Both the position numbers and the translations under genes were made by a program. A stretch of 64,000 nucleotides of DNA, from positions 1-64,000 of the forward strand of contig JAHRVB010000053.1 of assembly GCA_019090895.1 (NCBI GenBank). Reading direction: 5' to 3'. Source of the stretch: Kangiellaceae bacterium. GTDB taxonomy: Bacteria; Pseudomonadota; Gammaproteobacteria; Enterobacterales; Kangiellaceae. The notes beneath the pieces were generated by a model, which saw nothing but the letters and a program-made list of their open reading frames with translations, was not told where the DNA came from and searched no databases. This document shows, in pieces, positions 1 through 12,800 of the stretch (the first letter of the stretch is position 1; every line of letters begins with the position of its first letter).

Positions 1-1398
1 GGGGGGCGAGCCGGTGATCCACCTTCAATGGGATTAGCGAGTCGACTTCGTGATTTACCGTTTAATATTCAAAGATTAAAAACAGGGACACCGCCACGTT
101 TAGATAGCCGAACAATCGATTTTGCTGAATTAGAGGCTCAGCATGGGGATAATCCAGTGCCTGTGTTTTCTTTCACGGGTAAGGCTTCTCAACATCCAAG
201 ACAAATACCTTGTTTTATTACTGCTACCAACAAAACCACCCATGAAATTATTCAGCAAGGTATGGATCGTTCACCATTATTCACTGGAGAAATTGAAGGG
301 GTTGGTCCTAGGTATTGCCCATCTATAGAGGATAAAGTGGTTAGATTTTCGGATAGAGACAGCCATCAAATATTTATAGAGCCTGAAGGGCTTAATACTC
401 ACGAAATATATCCTAACGGTATATCGACAAGTTTACCGTTTGATGTACAACTCAACTTGGTTCGTTCAATTAAAGGGTTTGAAAATGTTCATATAACCAG
501 ACCAGGTTATGCAATAGAATATGATTATTTTGACCCACGGGAACTTAAAAAATCACTAGAAAGTAAACATATAGAAAACATGTTTTTGGCTGGACAAATC
601 AATGGAACAACAGGATATGAAGAAGCTGCTGCGCAAGGGTTAATCGCTGGATTAAATGCTGTTTTAAAAATAAACCAAAAAGAAGCTTGGTCACCGGGTC
701 GAGAGCAAGCGTACATCGGCGTTATGATTGATGATTTGATTACACGCGGTACTCAGGAACCTTATCGAATGTTTACTTCGCGAGCAGAATATCGACTGAT
801 GTTAAGAGAAGATAATGCTGATTTAAGACTGTCAGAGCAAGCTCATCGACTCGGGCTGATTGATGATCTAAGATGGCGTCAAGTGACAGAAAAAAACGAA
901 CAAATTAGTAACGAAATGGAACGGTTGAAAACTTCTTGGGTTCAACCTAATTCACAATTAGCTCATAAAATAGCGCAAAAACTAAATAAACCACTCACGA
1001 GAGAATATAGTCAACTGAATCTATTAAAGCGGCCAGAGTTAGATTACGACACTATTTCTAGTTTGGTTGAAATTGGCGAGGGAGCGATAGCGCCAGAAGT
1101 TGCTGAACAAGTTGAAATTCAAGCTAAATACTCCGGTTACATTGATCGACAAAAAGATGAAATAGAGCGTAATAAAAAACAACAAGATGTACTGCTACCT
1201 ATGGATTTGGATTATTCTGCTATTGGCGGCCTTTCGACAGAAATTATTCAGAAGCTTAACGAACATCGACCAGAGAATATCGGCCAAGCAAGTAGAATCT
1301 CTGGTATTACACCAGCGGCAATTTCTTTGTTGTTAATCACTCTGAAAAAGAAGAACTATAAAAAAGCGATTGCTAGTAAGTTACGGTCAGGTGAATAG
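1..1398 (+). CDS. mnmG: tRNA uridine-5-carboxymethylaminomethyl modification enzyme MnmG (GidA), 5'-truncated
   Basis: FAD-dependent partner of MnmE that installs carboxymethylaminomethyl at U34 of several tRNAs. The reading frame is open from base 1 and enters at the GGRAGDPPS motif, so roughly the first quarter to third of this ~630-residue family lies outside the window. Visible hallmarks are [38 protein letters not shown], the FAD-contacting [17 protein letters not shown] and the C-terminal helical domain with [16 protein letters not shown]. It is followed one base later by rsmG, the usual gammaproteobacterial order, which often lies close to oriC. An ATG at 28 is internal and is not the start. 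Confidence 0.97.
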   Translation, partial: GGRAGDPPSMGLASRLRDLPFNIQRLKTGTPPRLDSRTIDFAELEAQHGDNPVPVFSFTGKASQHPRQIPCFITATNKTTHEIIQQGMDRSPLFTGEIEGVGPRYCPSIEDKVVRFSDRDSHQIFIEPEGLNTHEIYPNGISTSLPFDVQLNLVRSIKGFENVHITRPGYAIEYDYFDPRELKKSLESKHIENMFLAGQINGTTGYEEAAAQGLIAGLNAVLKINQKEAWSPGREQAYIGVMIDDLITRGTQEPYRMFTSRAEYRLMLREDNADLRLSEQAHRLGLIDDLRWRQVTEKNEQISNEMERLKTSWVQPNSQLAHKIAQKLNKPLTREYSQLNLLKRPELDYDTISSLVEIGEGAIAPEVAEQVEIQAKYSGYIDRQKDEIERNKKQQDVLLPMDLDYSAIGGLSTEIIQKLNEHRPENIGQASRISGITPAAISLLLITLKKKNYKKAIASKLRSGE

Positions 1399-1399
1399 T

Positions 1400-2023
1400 A
1401 TGGGTGAGTTACGCTCAGCGTTGCAGCAAGGGTTATCCGTTTTAGATATATCCTCCACGAGTAAACAAATAGACAGCTTGGTTGAATTGGTAGAACACTT
1501 ATTGAAGTGGAATAAAGCTTATAATCTTACTTCTATCAAGGACCCTGGAGAAGTTTTATCACTTCATTTATTGGATAGTCTTGCAGTATTGCCCCACATT
1601 AATCAAAAAAATATCATCGATGTAGGAACTGGTCCAGGGTTTCCTGGTTTGCCCTTAGCGATCATGCTACCAGAGGTGAAATTTACTTTATTAGATAGTA
1701 ATAGCAAAAAAATTCGGTTTATCCGGCAAGTCATCCATCACCTGAATATCGAAAATGTAGAGGTGGTCCACTCAAGAGTTGAAGACTTTAAGGGGATTGA
1801 ATTTGACGCAGTGATCTCTCGAGCCTTCGCATCGATTTCGGACATGGTTATTCTTACTCGACATCTATTGTCTGACGGGGGTGTATGGTTGGCGATGAAG
1901 GGGCAGTCACAAAAAGAAGTGCTTGATTATCATTCAATTGGCGTGGAAAAAGTAGTCGAAATCGATTTGTCGATACCAAACCTTAAAGCAGAGCGTTGTT
2001 TGATTAAATTGCAGCCCTGCTAG
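1400..2023 (+). CDS. rsmG: 16S rRNA (guanine-527-N7)-methyltransferase RsmG (GidB)
   Basis: SAM-dependent methyltransferase that makes m7G527 in 16S rRNA; its loss gives low-level streptomycin resistance in other bacteria. The 207-residue product has the family length. It shows the SAM-binding motif I DVGTGPGFPGLPLAI, the N-terminal WNKAYNLTSI signature and VISRAFASI. The ATG at 1400 is chosen because it lies just after the mnmG stop and starts with MGELRSAL, as in homologues; an in-frame upstream start at 1370 would add ten residues overlapping mnmG. It is probably co-transcribed with mnmG. Confidence 0.95.
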   Translation: MGELRSALQQGLSVLDISSTSKQIDSLVELVEHLLKWNKAYNLTSIKDPGEVLSLHLLDSLAVLPHINQKNIIDVGTGPGFPGLPLAIMLPEVKFTLLDSNSKKIRFIRQVIHHLNIENVEVVHSRVEDFKGIEFDAVISRAFASISDMVILTRHLLSDGGVWLAMKGQSQKEVLDYHSIGVEKVVEIDLSIPNLKAERCLIKLQPC

Positions 2024-2206
2024 TTAAATCACCGAAGATATAACGGTTGTTATTGACCATATTAAAGATCAACCTATAATGTTGGGTTCGCCAAAACAGA
2101 TCATAGTATGTTTTTCGGTTTGCAGAAGTGCTAACTACTCGTGGTTTAGATAAAAAATCAGTTTAAAAACAATAAGATACAAAAAGGCTATATAAAAGAG
2201 GCGCTT

Positions 2207-2977
2207 GTGGGAAAGATTATTGCAATAACCAACCAGAAAGGTGGTGTTGGTAAAACGACGAGTAGTATTAATATTGCCGCATCCTTGGCTGCCACTAAGA
2301 GAAGTGTCTTATTGATTGATCTCGATCCCCAAGGAAATGCCTCAAGTGGTTGCGGAATTGATAAAGATGAAATCGAATACCACGTTTTAGATGTGTTATT
2401 GGGAGAAAAATCGGCAAGAGAATGTATGGTTAATGCTGAACAAGCTGGGTTCTATATTTTGCCTACCAACTCTGACTTGGCTGCTGCAGAAGCCCACCTT
2501 CTCAATGAAGAGAATAAAGAAAACCGCTTAAAACAAGCAATATCAGAATTGAAGAACGATTTTGATTACGTTTTCATCGACTGCCCTCCTTCACTCAGTA
2601 TTCTAACGGTTAATGCTTTGGTAGCAGCTGATAGCGTTATGATTCCAATGCAATGTGAATATTATGCATTAGAAGGACTTAAAGCTTTACTTAGCACTAT
2701 TGAACAAATAACTGAGCATGTTAATCCTAAGCTAACAATCGAAGGGCTTCTCAGAACAATGTATGATCCAAGGAATAGATTAGCAGTCGAAGTCTCTAAT
2801 CAACTTCATGAACACTTCGGAGATAAAGTTTACCGTACCGCTATTCCTAGAAATGTTCGGTTGGCTGAAGCGCCAAGTTATGGAATGCCTGCATTGATGT
2901 ACGATCGGTTGTCTCGGGGAGCTAAGGCTTATTTAGCGCTGGCCGGAGAAATGATCAGGCGACAAGAAAGCGAATAA
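2207..2977 (+). CDS. parA: Chromosome-partitioning ATPase ParA (Soj)
   Basis: Walker-type ATPase that works with ParB-parS to segregate chromosome origins. The 256-residue product begins almost directly with the deviant Walker A box KGGVGKTT, followed by LLIDLDPQGNAS (switch I/Walker A') and FDYVFIDCPPS (Walker B), and has the short chromosomal-type N-terminus without a DNA-binding extension. The start is GTG, preceded by AAGAGG at good spacing. It lies 183 bases after rsmG and 69 bases before parB; that upstream gap probably carries the par promoter, but no strong box was identified. Confidence 0.96.
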   Translation: MGKIIAITNQKGGVGKTTSSINIAASLAATKRSVLLIDLDPQGNASSGCGIDKDEIEYHVLDVLLGEKSARECMVNAEQAGFYILPTNSDLAAAEAHLLNEENKENRLKQAISELKNDFDYVFIDCPPSLSILTVNALVAADSVMIPMQCEYYALEGLKALLSTIEQITEHVNPKLTIEGLLRTMYDPRNRLAVEVSNQLHEHFGDKVYRTAIPRNVRLAEAPSYGMPALMYDRLSRGAKAYLALAGEMIRRQESE

Positions 2978-3046
2978 CCAAAACTATGAAATAGGCGGAC
3001 AAACAAAAGGCCGCACTTATTAGAAATTTATTTTAGAGTAATTATT

Positions 3047-3928
3047 ATGAAGAAGAAACTAGGGCGTTCGCCTTTAGATGCTTTTCTAAGCAAACCAAAG
3101 ACAAAAGAATCAAATAGTAATCAAGAAGAGTCAATTATATTTAGTAGCGAATTGCGAAAGCTGCCAGTTGAGTTTTTACAACCTGGTCAGTACCAACCTC
3201 GCAAAATAATGACTGACGATGCCTTAGAAGAGTTGGCAAGCTCCATTAAAGCGCAAGGAGTTATCCAACCAGTTGTTGTGAGAGAGCTCAGCAAAAACAA
3301 ATTTGAGATTATTGCAGGTGAAAGGCGATGGCGTGCGTGCCAACTTGCTGAGCTTGATGAAATTCCTTGTTTAGTCAAAGATATTCCAGACGAAGCTGCT
3401 ATCGCAATGGCGCTGATCGAAAACATCCAACGTGAAGATCTTAATGCTATGGAAGAAGCAGTTGCTTTGCAGCGGTTGATGCAAGAATTTGAACTAACTC
3501 ACCAACAAACGGCAGATGCGGTAGGTAAAAGCCGTACAACCGTTACTAACTTGCTGAGACTACTTTCTTTGACGGAAATTTGCCGTACGATGCTTGAACG
3601 CGGAGATTTGGAAATGGGCCATGCTCGAGCGCTACTTTCACTCCCTGGTGAGGAACAATCATCGATAGCGAGAGTCGTTGTGGCTAAAGGCTTGACGGTG
3701 AGAGAGACTGAAAAGTTGGTGAGAAACACCAACTCTCCTGTGAAATCCAATCCTGGAGCAAAGGCCGATCCCCATATTTCACAATTAGAAAGAACGTTAT
3801 CTGATAAGTTGGGCGCATCAATAAAAATACAACATGGCGCTAATAATAAAGGAAAAATTCAGATTCAATACAATAGTTTGGATGAACTAGATGGGGTGCT
3901 TCAGCATATGGGCATTGAGCAACAATAA
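3047..3928 (+). CDS. parB: Chromosome-partitioning protein ParB (Spo0J)
   Basis: CTP-dependent DNA clamp that loads at parS and recruits ParA. The 293-residue protein has the family layout: a short basic N-terminus; a ParB/Srx nuclease-fold CTP-binding domain with the GERRWRA motif and ENIQREDLNAMEEA; a central helix-turn-helix region (LTHQQTADAVGKSRTTVTNLLRL, cited in part); and a C-terminal dimerisation domain ending in a GKIQIQY strand. It is the downstream partner of parA. No canonical parS site was found in this window, so the parS sites are presumably nearby outside it. Confidence 0.96.
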   Translation: MKKKLGRSPLDAFLSKPKTKESNSNQEESIIFSSELRKLPVEFLQPGQYQPRKIMTDDALEELASSIKAQGVIQPVVVRELSKNKFEIIAGERRWRACQLAELDEIPCLVKDIPDEAAIAMALIENIQREDLNAMEEAVALQRLMQEFELTHQQTADAVGKSRTTVTNLLRLLSLTEICRTMLERGDLEMGHARALLSLPGEEQSSIARVVVAKGLTVRETEKLVRNTNSPVKSNPGAKADPHISQLERTLSDKLGASIKIQHGANNKGKIQIQYNSLDELDGVLQHMGIEQQ

Positions 3929-3944
3929 CCCTATCAAGCACTAG

Positions 3945-3968
3945 ATTCGAGATATAAATGGCTCGAAT
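3945..3968 (+). terminator. Weak hairpin after parB, possible terminator
   Basis: A 7-bp perfect inverted repeat (ATTCGAG / CTCGAAT) with a 10-base loop lies 17 bases after the parB stop. It is followed by an A/T-rich stretch with only a short T run. It could end the mnmG-rsmG-parAB transcript before the reductase gene, but the stem is short and the U-tract poor. Confidence 0.3.
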
Positions 3969-4066
3969 TATAGGATTTTGAATCCTTAATACACCCTACT
4001 ATCAACGATACAACTTATACAGCTAATTTTGAGTTGTCTTCATCTCAGCAAGCGAGCATTCTTGTT

Positions 4067-5182
4067 ATGTCTATAAAAAATCTAGAACAACTGATGACTA
4101 TTCCACAATGGTCCACCAAAAAAACGCCAGTGATTTGCGTTAATGTTATTCAAGAAACTCACAATGTAAAAACATTTCAGTTTCGAGCCAATAGCCCTCA
4201 ATTGTTCACCTTTAAAGCTGGCCAGTTTATAGGTATTCAACTGGAAATTAATGGTGAACGACATAACCGTTCTTACACAATCGCTTCCAGTCCTAGCCGG
4301 CCGCATTTGTTGGAGTTAACGATTAAGAAAGAGCAAGGTGGCGCTGTTTCACCTTGGTTACATGAAAATATATTAGTTGGCTCTGAGCTAGAAGTTCGCG
4401 GGCCAGCTGGACGTTTCAACAATTTGGATATTGAATCAGACAAAGTTCTGCTAATTTCTGCTGGTTCAGGAATTACGCCGATGATGTCTATGGCTCGTTT
4501 CTGGAGTGATGTAGAGCCTAGTAAAGATGTTCGGTTTTTGAACTGGGTTAGATCGGTTGAAGATATTATATTTCGCAGAGAATTATCGCTTTTAGATTTC
4601 AAAACACCTGCATTTGAATTAGATGTCATTTGTACGCAACCCGGATTGTCGGAGAATTGGTTGGGTCGTCGAGGTAGAATTAATACCACTGTTTTAAAAG
4701 ATATGGTCGATGACATTAACGATCGAGAGATTTTTTGCTGTGGACCTGAAGGGTTTATGGAACAAGTAAAAATTTGTTTGGAGGCGTTGGATTTCGATAT
4801 AAGTCATTATCATGATGAATCTTTTGATCCAGGAGGTAAAAAAAAAGCAAAATTAGCGGAAGTTAAAGGGGGCTCAGCACAAAACTCTCCCCAAACGAAT
4901 CCAAATGAACCGATCCGCAATATATACCAAGTTAAACTAATCAAATCCGGACAACAATTTGAGATTCGCTCAGATGAAATTTTATTAGATAAGTTAGAAG
5001 CCCAAGGGGTTTTGATTGATACAGGTTGTAGAGCAGGCAATTGCGGTGCTTGTCGTGTCCACAAAATATCAGGACGCACAGAGACTCAAAATGAAACGGG
5101 ACTCTTAAGGGAAGATCGTCAACGGGGTGATATATTGACCTGCACCACGCACGTTAAGAGTGATATTGAATTAGAGCTTTGA
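4067..5182 (+). CDS. Ferredoxin-NAD(P) reductase-type oxidoreductase with C-terminal plant-type [2Fe-2S] domain
   Basis: Three-domain electron-transfer flavoprotein of about 371 residues. The N-terminal FAD-binding barrel carries the RSYTIASS motif. The NAD(P)-binding domain carries GSGITPMMS and, near its end, CCGPEGFM. A C-terminal ferredoxin domain has the cluster motif CRAGNCGACRV plus a fourth Cys in ILTCTTHV. The layout matches Hcr-type and GbcB/VanB-like reductases that pass electrons from NAD(P)H to a partner such as hybrid-cluster protein or a Rieske oxygenase. No partner is adjacent; a Rieske oxygenase lies at 39654-40742. The ATG at 4067 is preferred over a TTG at 4034, but neither has a strong ribosome site. 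Confidence 0.8.
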   Translation: MSIKNLEQLMTIPQWSTKKTPVICVNVIQETHNVKTFQFRANSPQLFTFKAGQFIGIQLEINGERHNRSYTIASSPSRPHLLELTIKKEQGGAVSPWLHENILVGSELEVRGPAGRFNNLDIESDKVLLISAGSGITPMMSMARFWSDVEPSKDVRFLNWVRSVEDIIFRRELSLLDFKTPAFELDVICTQPGLSENWLGRRGRINTTVLKDMVDDINDREIFCCGPEGFMEQVKICLEALDFDISHYHDESFDPGGKKKAKLAEVKGGSAQNSPQTNPNEPIRNIYQVKLIKSGQQFEIRSDEILLDKLEAQGVLIDTGCRAGNCGACRVHKISGRTETQNETGLLREDRQRGDILTCTTHVKSDIELEL

Positions 5183-5890
5183 GTGACTTATACAACAAAA
5201 ATAATTGAAACCCTCCAGTCTCTGGGAAATTCGGAGATAGTCTACCATTCAAAGCGATTCTTCAAAACTGGAGTAGGAGAATATGGTGAAGGCGACCAAT
5301 TTCTAGGGATTCGTGTACCTATTGTCAGACAACAGGTTCGAAAATTTAATCAATGTTCCCTAGAAGATTCTTTGGTGCTATTAGCTAATCCATACCACGA
5401 GGTTCGGCTGTTCGCGGTATTGAAATTGGTGGAATTATACCAAACAGCGCCAATCGTATTAAAAAACAAAATTTACACCTCCTACTTAGAAAACTCCCAT
5501 TGGGTTAATAGCTGGGATTTAGTTGATAGTTCCGCTCATAAGATAGTGGGCAGTCACTTACTCAAGCTATCGAAGCGCCCCCTCTTTCAATTAGCAAAGT
5601 CAGATCTAATTTGGGATCGCCGGATAGCAATGATTGCTTGCTATCACTTCATTAAGAAAGATGCTTTTGACGACGCTCTAAAACTCGCTCAATTATTACT
5701 TAACGACCCTCATGATCTTATCCAAAAAGCGGTCGGTTGGATGTTAAGAGAAGTTGGTAAAAGAGACCTCGAAAGAGAAGTATTTTTTCTAAATCTGTAT
5801 TACCGACAGATGCCTCGCACCATGTTGCGATATGCAATAGAAAAATTTCCACCAGAGCTTAGGTTAGAATATTTAAACGGTCGTGTATGA
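5183..5890 (+). CDS. AlkD-type DNA alkylation repair protein (HEAT-like glycosylase)
   Basis: Predicted DNA glycosylase of the AlkC/AlkD superfamily, which removes bulky or positively charged alkylpurines with a curved stack of HEAT-like helices. The 235-residue product has the AlkD pattern FLGIRVPIVRQQVRKF, the HEVRLFAVLKL repeat, NSWDLVDSSAHKIVG and WMLREVGKRD. The start is GTG at 5183, directly abutting the TGA of the reductase gene, so the two are probably translationally coupled. The family assignment is confident; the substrate range is inferred. Confidence 0.88.
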   Translation: MTYTTKIIETLQSLGNSEIVYHSKRFFKTGVGEYGEGDQFLGIRVPIVRQQVRKFNQCSLEDSLVLLANPYHEVRLFAVLKLVELYQTAPIVLKNKIYTSYLENSHWVNSWDLVDSSAHKIVGSHLLKLSKRPLFQLAKSDLIWDRRIAMIACYHFIKKDAFDDALKLAQLLLNDPHDLIQKAVGWMLREVGKRDLEREVFFLNLYYRQMPRTMLRYAIEKFPPELRLEYLNGRV

Positions 5891-6197
5891 CGCTATTAAT
5901 ATTTGTCAAGTCTAGTTAAATGAACTTCTTAAGATTTCCTTAAATAACATGTAGTTATATAGCAATAATTACTATCAACTCGAAATAAATTGTTCTAAGG
6001 GCTAAATCTGTATCGAAACAGCTCGGATGTTAATCGTTATTTATGAATAATTAACTGCTTATCAGGGTTGCTTATAAAGACGTTGATCACTATAATTTCC
6101 GCCGCATTTAGACGGTTGTGTAGCATTCATCCAAACACTATGGTTTGAGGTGCTAAATACCAGTTAGTATGAAGCGTTAGATTAGAGCGATTTAACA
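5891..6197. other. Intergenic region upstream of the atp operon
   Basis: A 307-base A/T-rich gap. Apart from the promoter-like pair at 6068-6096, no gene, RNA or strong hairpin is visible. Confidence 0.6.
6068..6096 (+). promoter_or_regulatory. Candidate sigma-70 promoter for the atp operon
   Basis: TTGCTT at 6068-6073 and a perfect TATAAT at 6091-6096 are separated by 17 bases, about 100 bases upstream of atpI. The -10 box is ideal and the -35 box is only a partial match. This is inference from sequence alone. Confidence 0.45.
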
Positions 6198-7413
<1,216 letters not shown>

Positions 7414-7453
7414 TTTTTAACTTTTAATTTTAAACTTAACTATTCCTTACTAG

Positions 7454-7732
<279 letters not shown>

Positions 7733-7775
7733 TCACTCTCGAGTCATCAACTAACCGACATTTGAGGAGATACCC

Positions 7776-8246
7776 GTGGATTTTAATTGGACAATAATAG
7801 GTCAATCGATTGCGATGCTCGTATTCGTTTGGTTTACTATGAAAAACATTTGGCCATTACTTGATGCTGCCATTGTAGAGCGACAAGAAAAAATTGCAGA
7901 AGGATTAGCTGCTGCTGACAGAAGTCAACACGACTTAGAGTTGGCTCAAAAAAGTGCCGCTGAAACCATGCGTGAAGCAAAAGAAAAAGCAGCTGAACTA
8001 CTTGACCAGGCAAAAAAGCGACATGCTGAAATAGTCGATCAAGCTAAAGACGACGCCCGTGATGAAGCGAGCAAAATCAAAGCTGGTGCTGAAGCTGAAA
8101 TTGAGCAAGAAGTACATCGTGCTCGAGAAGAGCTTCGCAAGCAAGTTTCTGTATTGGCTGTTGCTGGCGCAGAAAAAATTCTACAACGTAGCATTGATGC
8201 ATCTGCTCAAGCAGATATTCTCGATAGCTTAGTTGCTGAACTGTAG
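7776..8246 (+). CDS. atpF: ATP synthase Fo subunit b
   Basis: Peripheral-stalk subunit: one N-terminal membrane helix (IIGQSIAMLVFVWFTMKNIW) followed by a long charged coiled coil rich in Ala, Glu and Lys that reaches F1. Its 156 residues match the bacterial b subunit. The start is GTG with GAGGAG upstream. It is followed 13 bases later by atpH. Confidence 0.96.
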   Translation: MDFNWTIIGQSIAMLVFVWFTMKNIWPLLDAAIVERQEKIAEGLAAADRSQHDLELAQKSAAETMREAKEKAAELLDQAKKRHAEIVDQAKDDARDEASKIKAGAEAEIEQEVHRAREELRKQVSVLAVAGAEKILQRSIDASAQADILDSLVAEL

Positions 8247-8259
8247 ATGAAGGTGGCCC

Positions 8260-8796
8260 ATGGCTGAATTAACTACATTAGCAAGACCTTACGCCAAAGC
8301 GGCGTTTGAATTTGCCATTGACGCAAAACAACTGCCCGAGTGGTCAGAGATGCTTAATTTTGCATCTCTGGTTGTTGGTGATGAGGCGATGCAAGAATTG
8401 TTGACTAGCCCTCACCTCACTAAAGATGATCAACAAGAAGCAATGCTAAAAGTTTGTAGTGACAAACTTAACGATAAAGCAGTTAACTTTATCAAGCTTC
8501 TTGCTCAAAATGGTCGTTTGGTCGCACTGCCTGAAATTGAAGTTCTTTTCAATTTCTTGCGAAGCGAGTTTGAGAAAACTGTTAAGGCGCAAATCACTTC
8601 AGCGACTGCATTGAATGAGCAACAAATTTCCCAAATCAAAGAAAAACTAGCGGCTAAATTAGGTCGTCAAGTTGAAGCAAGCGTAGAAATTGACGCTGAG
8701 CTATTGGGTGGTTTGATTATTCAAGCAGAAGATTTAGTAATTGATGGTTCGGTTCGCGGTAAGTTAGCCAAACTGTCAGATACATTAAACGTATAA
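8260..8796 (+). CDS. atpH: ATP synthase F1 subunit delta
   Basis: Links the b stalk to the top of the alpha3beta3 head. The 178-residue protein has the N-terminal six-helix domain starting with LARPYAKAAFEFA and the C-terminal GGLIIQAEDLVIDGSVRGKL signature that identifies the OSCP/delta family. It sits in the canonical position between atpF and atpA. Confidence 0.96.
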   Translation: MAELTTLARPYAKAAFEFAIDAKQLPEWSEMLNFASLVVGDEAMQELLTSPHLTKDDQQEAMLKVCSDKLNDKAVNFIKLLAQNGRLVALPEIEVLFNFLRSEFEKTVKAQITSATALNEQQISQIKEKLAAKLGRQVEASVEIDAELLGGLIIQAEDLVIDGSVRGKLAKLSDTLNV

Positions 8797-8837
8797 AATG
8801 AACGTAATAGACGTCTATTAATAAAGGAAATCTGAGC

Positions 8838-10385
8838 ATGAGCATGCAACTGAATCCATCAGAAATTAGCGAGTTAATTAGACAGCGGATTAACGACTTT
8901 GAAGTTGTTTCTGAAGCTCGAAACGAAGGTACGATTGTAAGCGTATCTGACGGTATTTTAAAAATTCACGGTCTAGCTGAAGTTATGCAAGGTGAGATGA
9001 TCGAATTGCCTGGTGGCAAATACGGTTTAGCACTAAACCTTGAGCGAGATTCGGTTGGAGCGGTTGTTTTAGGCGATTACTCTGATATCGTGGAAGGCCA
9101 AAAAGCCAAATGTACGGGGCGAATTCTTGAAGTTCCTACCGGTGAATCTATGTTGGGTCGCGTTGTTGACGCACTAGGTAGTCCCATCGATGGAAAAGGT
9201 CCAATTGAAAATGCCATTTATGCACCTGTTGAGAAAGTAGCTCCAGGGGTAATTTCTCGTAAGTCAGTTGATCAACCAGTACAAACAGGATACAAATCTG
9301 TAGATGCAATGATTCCTGTTGGACGTGGACAACGAGAGTTAATTATCGGCGATAGACAAACAGGTAAAACAGCATTAGCAATTGATGCGATCATCAATCA
9401 AAAAGGCACTGGCATTAAATGTGTTTATGTTGCGATTGGTCAAAAAGCATCAACTATTGCTAATATTGTAAGAAAACTCGAAGAACACGGCGCAATGGAC
9501 CACACTATTATTGTAGCTGCTACCGCTTCTGATTCAGCAGCGCTTCAATTTATCGCGCCATTCGCCGGTTGTACAATGGGCGAATACTTCCGTGATAAGG
9601 GCGAAGATGCATTAATCGTATATGATGATTTAACTAAGCAAGCTTGGGCATATCGTCAAATCTCTCTTTTGCTTCGTCGACCACCAGGTCGTGAAGCATA
9701 CCCTGGAGATGTATTCTATTTGCATTCTCGTTTGTTAGAACGTGCAGCAAGAATCAATGCTGATCATGTTGAAAAGTTAACGAATGGTGAAGTGAAAGGG
9801 AAAACTGGTTCTTTAACCGCTTTGCCTATCATCGAAACTCAAGCCGGAGATGTATCAGCTTTCGTTCCAACCAATGTAATTTCGATTACTGATGGTCAGA
9901 TATTTCTAGAAACTGACTTATTTAACGCTGGTATCCGACCTGCTGTGAATGCTGGTCTTTCAGTATCACGAGTCGGTGGAGCTGCGCAGACTAAAATCGT
10001 TAAGAAATTGGGTGGTGGTGTTAGATTGGCACTTGCTCAATATCGTGAATTAGCGGCTTTTGCTCAATTTGCTTCTGATCTTGATGATGCAACTCGAGAA
10101 CAATTAGAGCATGGTCAACGAGTAACAGAGCTAATGAAGCAAAATCAATATGCGCCAATGTCAGTTGCTAAAATGGCTGTATCACTGTTTGCAGCTGAAA
10201 AAGGTCATCTTAAAAGTGTTGAACTCAGCAAAGTCGGTGATTTTGAATCTGCTCTTCAGGACTACATGGTTAGTAATGAAAAAGCCTTGATGGAAAAAAT
10301 CAACGAAGCTGGAAGTTACGATAAAGATATTGAAGCCGGCCTTGATGCTGCTATCAGCAAGTTCAAAGAAACAGCTACTTGGTAG
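8838..10385 (+). CDS. atpA: ATP synthase F1 subunit alpha
   Basis: Non-catalytic nucleotide-binding subunit of the F1 head. The 515 residues match the family length. The P-loop is GDRQTGKT, and the alpha-type signature [14 protein letters not shown] is present. Two in-frame ATG codons occur at 8838 and 8844; the second would give [11 protein letters not shown], matching E. coli, but the AAAGGAAA site fits either. It is followed by a hairpin and atpG. Confidence 0.98.
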   Translation: MSMQLNPSEISELIRQRINDFEVVSEARNEGTIVSVSDGILKIHGLAEVMQGEMIELPGGKYGLALNLERDSVGAVVLGDYSDIVEGQKAKCTGRILEVPTGESMLGRVVDALGSPIDGKGPIENAIYAPVEKVAPGVISRKSVDQPVQTGYKSVDAMIPVGRGQRELIIGDRQTGKTALAIDAIINQKGTGIKCVYVAIGQKASTIANIVRKLEEHGAMDHTIIVAATASDSAALQFIAPFAGCTMGEYFRDKGEDALIVYDDLTKQAWAYRQISLLLRRPPGREAYPGDVFYLHSRLLERAARINADHVEKLTNGEVKGKTGSLTALPIIETQAGDVSAFVPTNVISITDGQIFLETDLFNAGIRPAVNAGLSVSRVGGAAQTKIVKKLGGGVRLALAQYRELAAFAQFASDLDDATREQLEHGQRVTELMKQNQYAPMSVAKMAVSLFAAEKGHLKSVELSKVGDFESALQDYMVSNEKALMEKINEAGSYDKDIEAGLDAAISKFKETATW

Positions 10386-10396
10386 TTTTATATTGC

Positions 10397-10419
10397 CCTC
10401 TTCTCTTATTGAGAAGAGG
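10397..10419 (+). promoter_or_regulatory. Hairpin in the atpA-atpG intergenic space
   Basis: A perfect 9-bp stem (CCTCTTCTC / GAGAAGAGG) with a 5-base loop lies 11 bases after the atpA stop. No T-run follows, so it is more likely an mRNA-stability, processing or attenuation element inside the operon than a terminator. The function is inferred. Confidence 0.5.
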
Positions 10420-10448
10420 TTAAATTAACTTAATTCTGGAAACGGTCT

Positions 10449-11309
10449 ATGGCGGTCGGAAAAGAAATTCGCACCAAGATTGGAAGTATTAAAAATACTC
10501 AAAAAATCACCAGTGCGATGGAAATGGTTGCTGCGAGTAAAATGCGTAAAGCACAAGATCGTATGGAAGCAACAAAACCTTACGCTGAAAAAATTCGCAG
10601 TGTAATCGGTCATCTTGCAATGGGGCACACAGAATATAAACACCCTTATATTATTGAGCGAGAAGTGAAACGAGTTGGGTTTATCGTTATCTCAACTGAT
10701 CGAGGATTATGTGGTGGGTTGAATACCAATTTGTTTAAAGTTGGCCTCAAAGAAATGCAACTTTGGCAAGAGAAGGACGTAGAAATCGATCTGTGTTTGA
10801 TTGGTTCAAAAGCTGCAGGTTTCTTTAGTCGTTTTGGTGGAAATGTTGTCGCAAAAACGTCTGGCTTAGGTGATAACCCAAATGTCACAGATTTGATTGG
10901 TACGGTTAAGGTAATGCTAGATGCTTTCGACGATGGTCGAATAGATAGACTATATCTTGTAAATAATGATTTTGTTAACACGATGACCCAAGAACCAACA
11001 GTTGGCCAATTATTGCCTGTCGCAAAACAAGAAGAAGATGAGCTAAAACATCATTGGGATTACATCTACGAGCCAGATGCAAAAGAGATATTAGATGTAT
11101 TGTTGGTTAGATATATTGAGTCTCAGGTTTATCAAGGTGTCGTCGACAACATGGCTTGTGAGCAAGCATCTCGAATGGTGGCAATGAAGGCCGCGACAGA
11201 CAATGCGGGTGACATTATTGATGACCTACAGTTGATTTACAACAAGGCTCGTCAAGCTGCGATTACTCAAGAAATTTCAGAAATTATTAGTGGTGCTGCA
11301 GCTGTTTAA
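10449..11309 (+). CDS. atpG: ATP synthase F1 subunit gamma
   Basis: Central rotor shaft. The 286-residue product has the N-terminal helix signature [20 protein letters not shown] and SKMRKAQ, the [11 protein letters not shown] motif, and the C-terminal helix with MKAATDNAG and [16 protein letters not shown]. The length and the flanking genes are typical. Confidence 0.97.
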   Translation: MAVGKEIRTKIGSIKNTQKITSAMEMVAASKMRKAQDRMEATKPYAEKIRSVIGHLAMGHTEYKHPYIIEREVKRVGFIVISTDRGLCGGLNTNLFKVGLKEMQLWQEKDVEIDLCLIGSKAAGFFSRFGGNVVAKTSGLGDNPNVTDLIGTVKVMLDAFDDGRIDRLYLVNNDFVNTMTQEPTVGQLLPVAKQEEDELKHHWDYIYEPDAKEILDVLLVRYIESQVYQGVVDNMACEQASRMVAMKAATDNAGDIIDDLQLIYNKARQAAITQEISEIISGAAAV

Positions 11310-11326
11310 GGCTGAGCATAAAAACA

Positions 11327-11349
11327 ACTACTGACTTAAGAAGTAGTTA
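11327..11349 (+). promoter_or_regulatory. Hairpin in the atpG-atpD intergenic space
   Basis: A 7-bp inverted repeat (AACTACT / AGTAGTT) encloses a 9-base loop between atpG and atpD. It lies in a similar place to the atpA-atpG hairpin and likewise lacks a T-run. It may tune relative subunit output; this is inference. Confidence 0.35.
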
Positions 11350-11387
11350 AAATACAATATTTTATATTTTACTTAACAGAGGAATAA

Positions 11388-12767
<1,380 letters not shown>

Positions 12768-12800
12768 TACTGCTTTAGATAGATTTTAAAGGAAACTAAT

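Noticed and set aside
1400-4066. Search for parS (TGTTTCACGTGAAACA-type) sites near parAB
   Set aside because: No sequence close to the consensus was found in this region or, by eye, elsewhere in the window.
5891-6197. Replication origin or DnaA-box cluster upstream of atpI
   Set aside because: TTATCAGGG at about 6060 is only a weak partial match to a DnaA box and no cluster is present. The origin is more likely to lie upstream of mnmG, outside the window.
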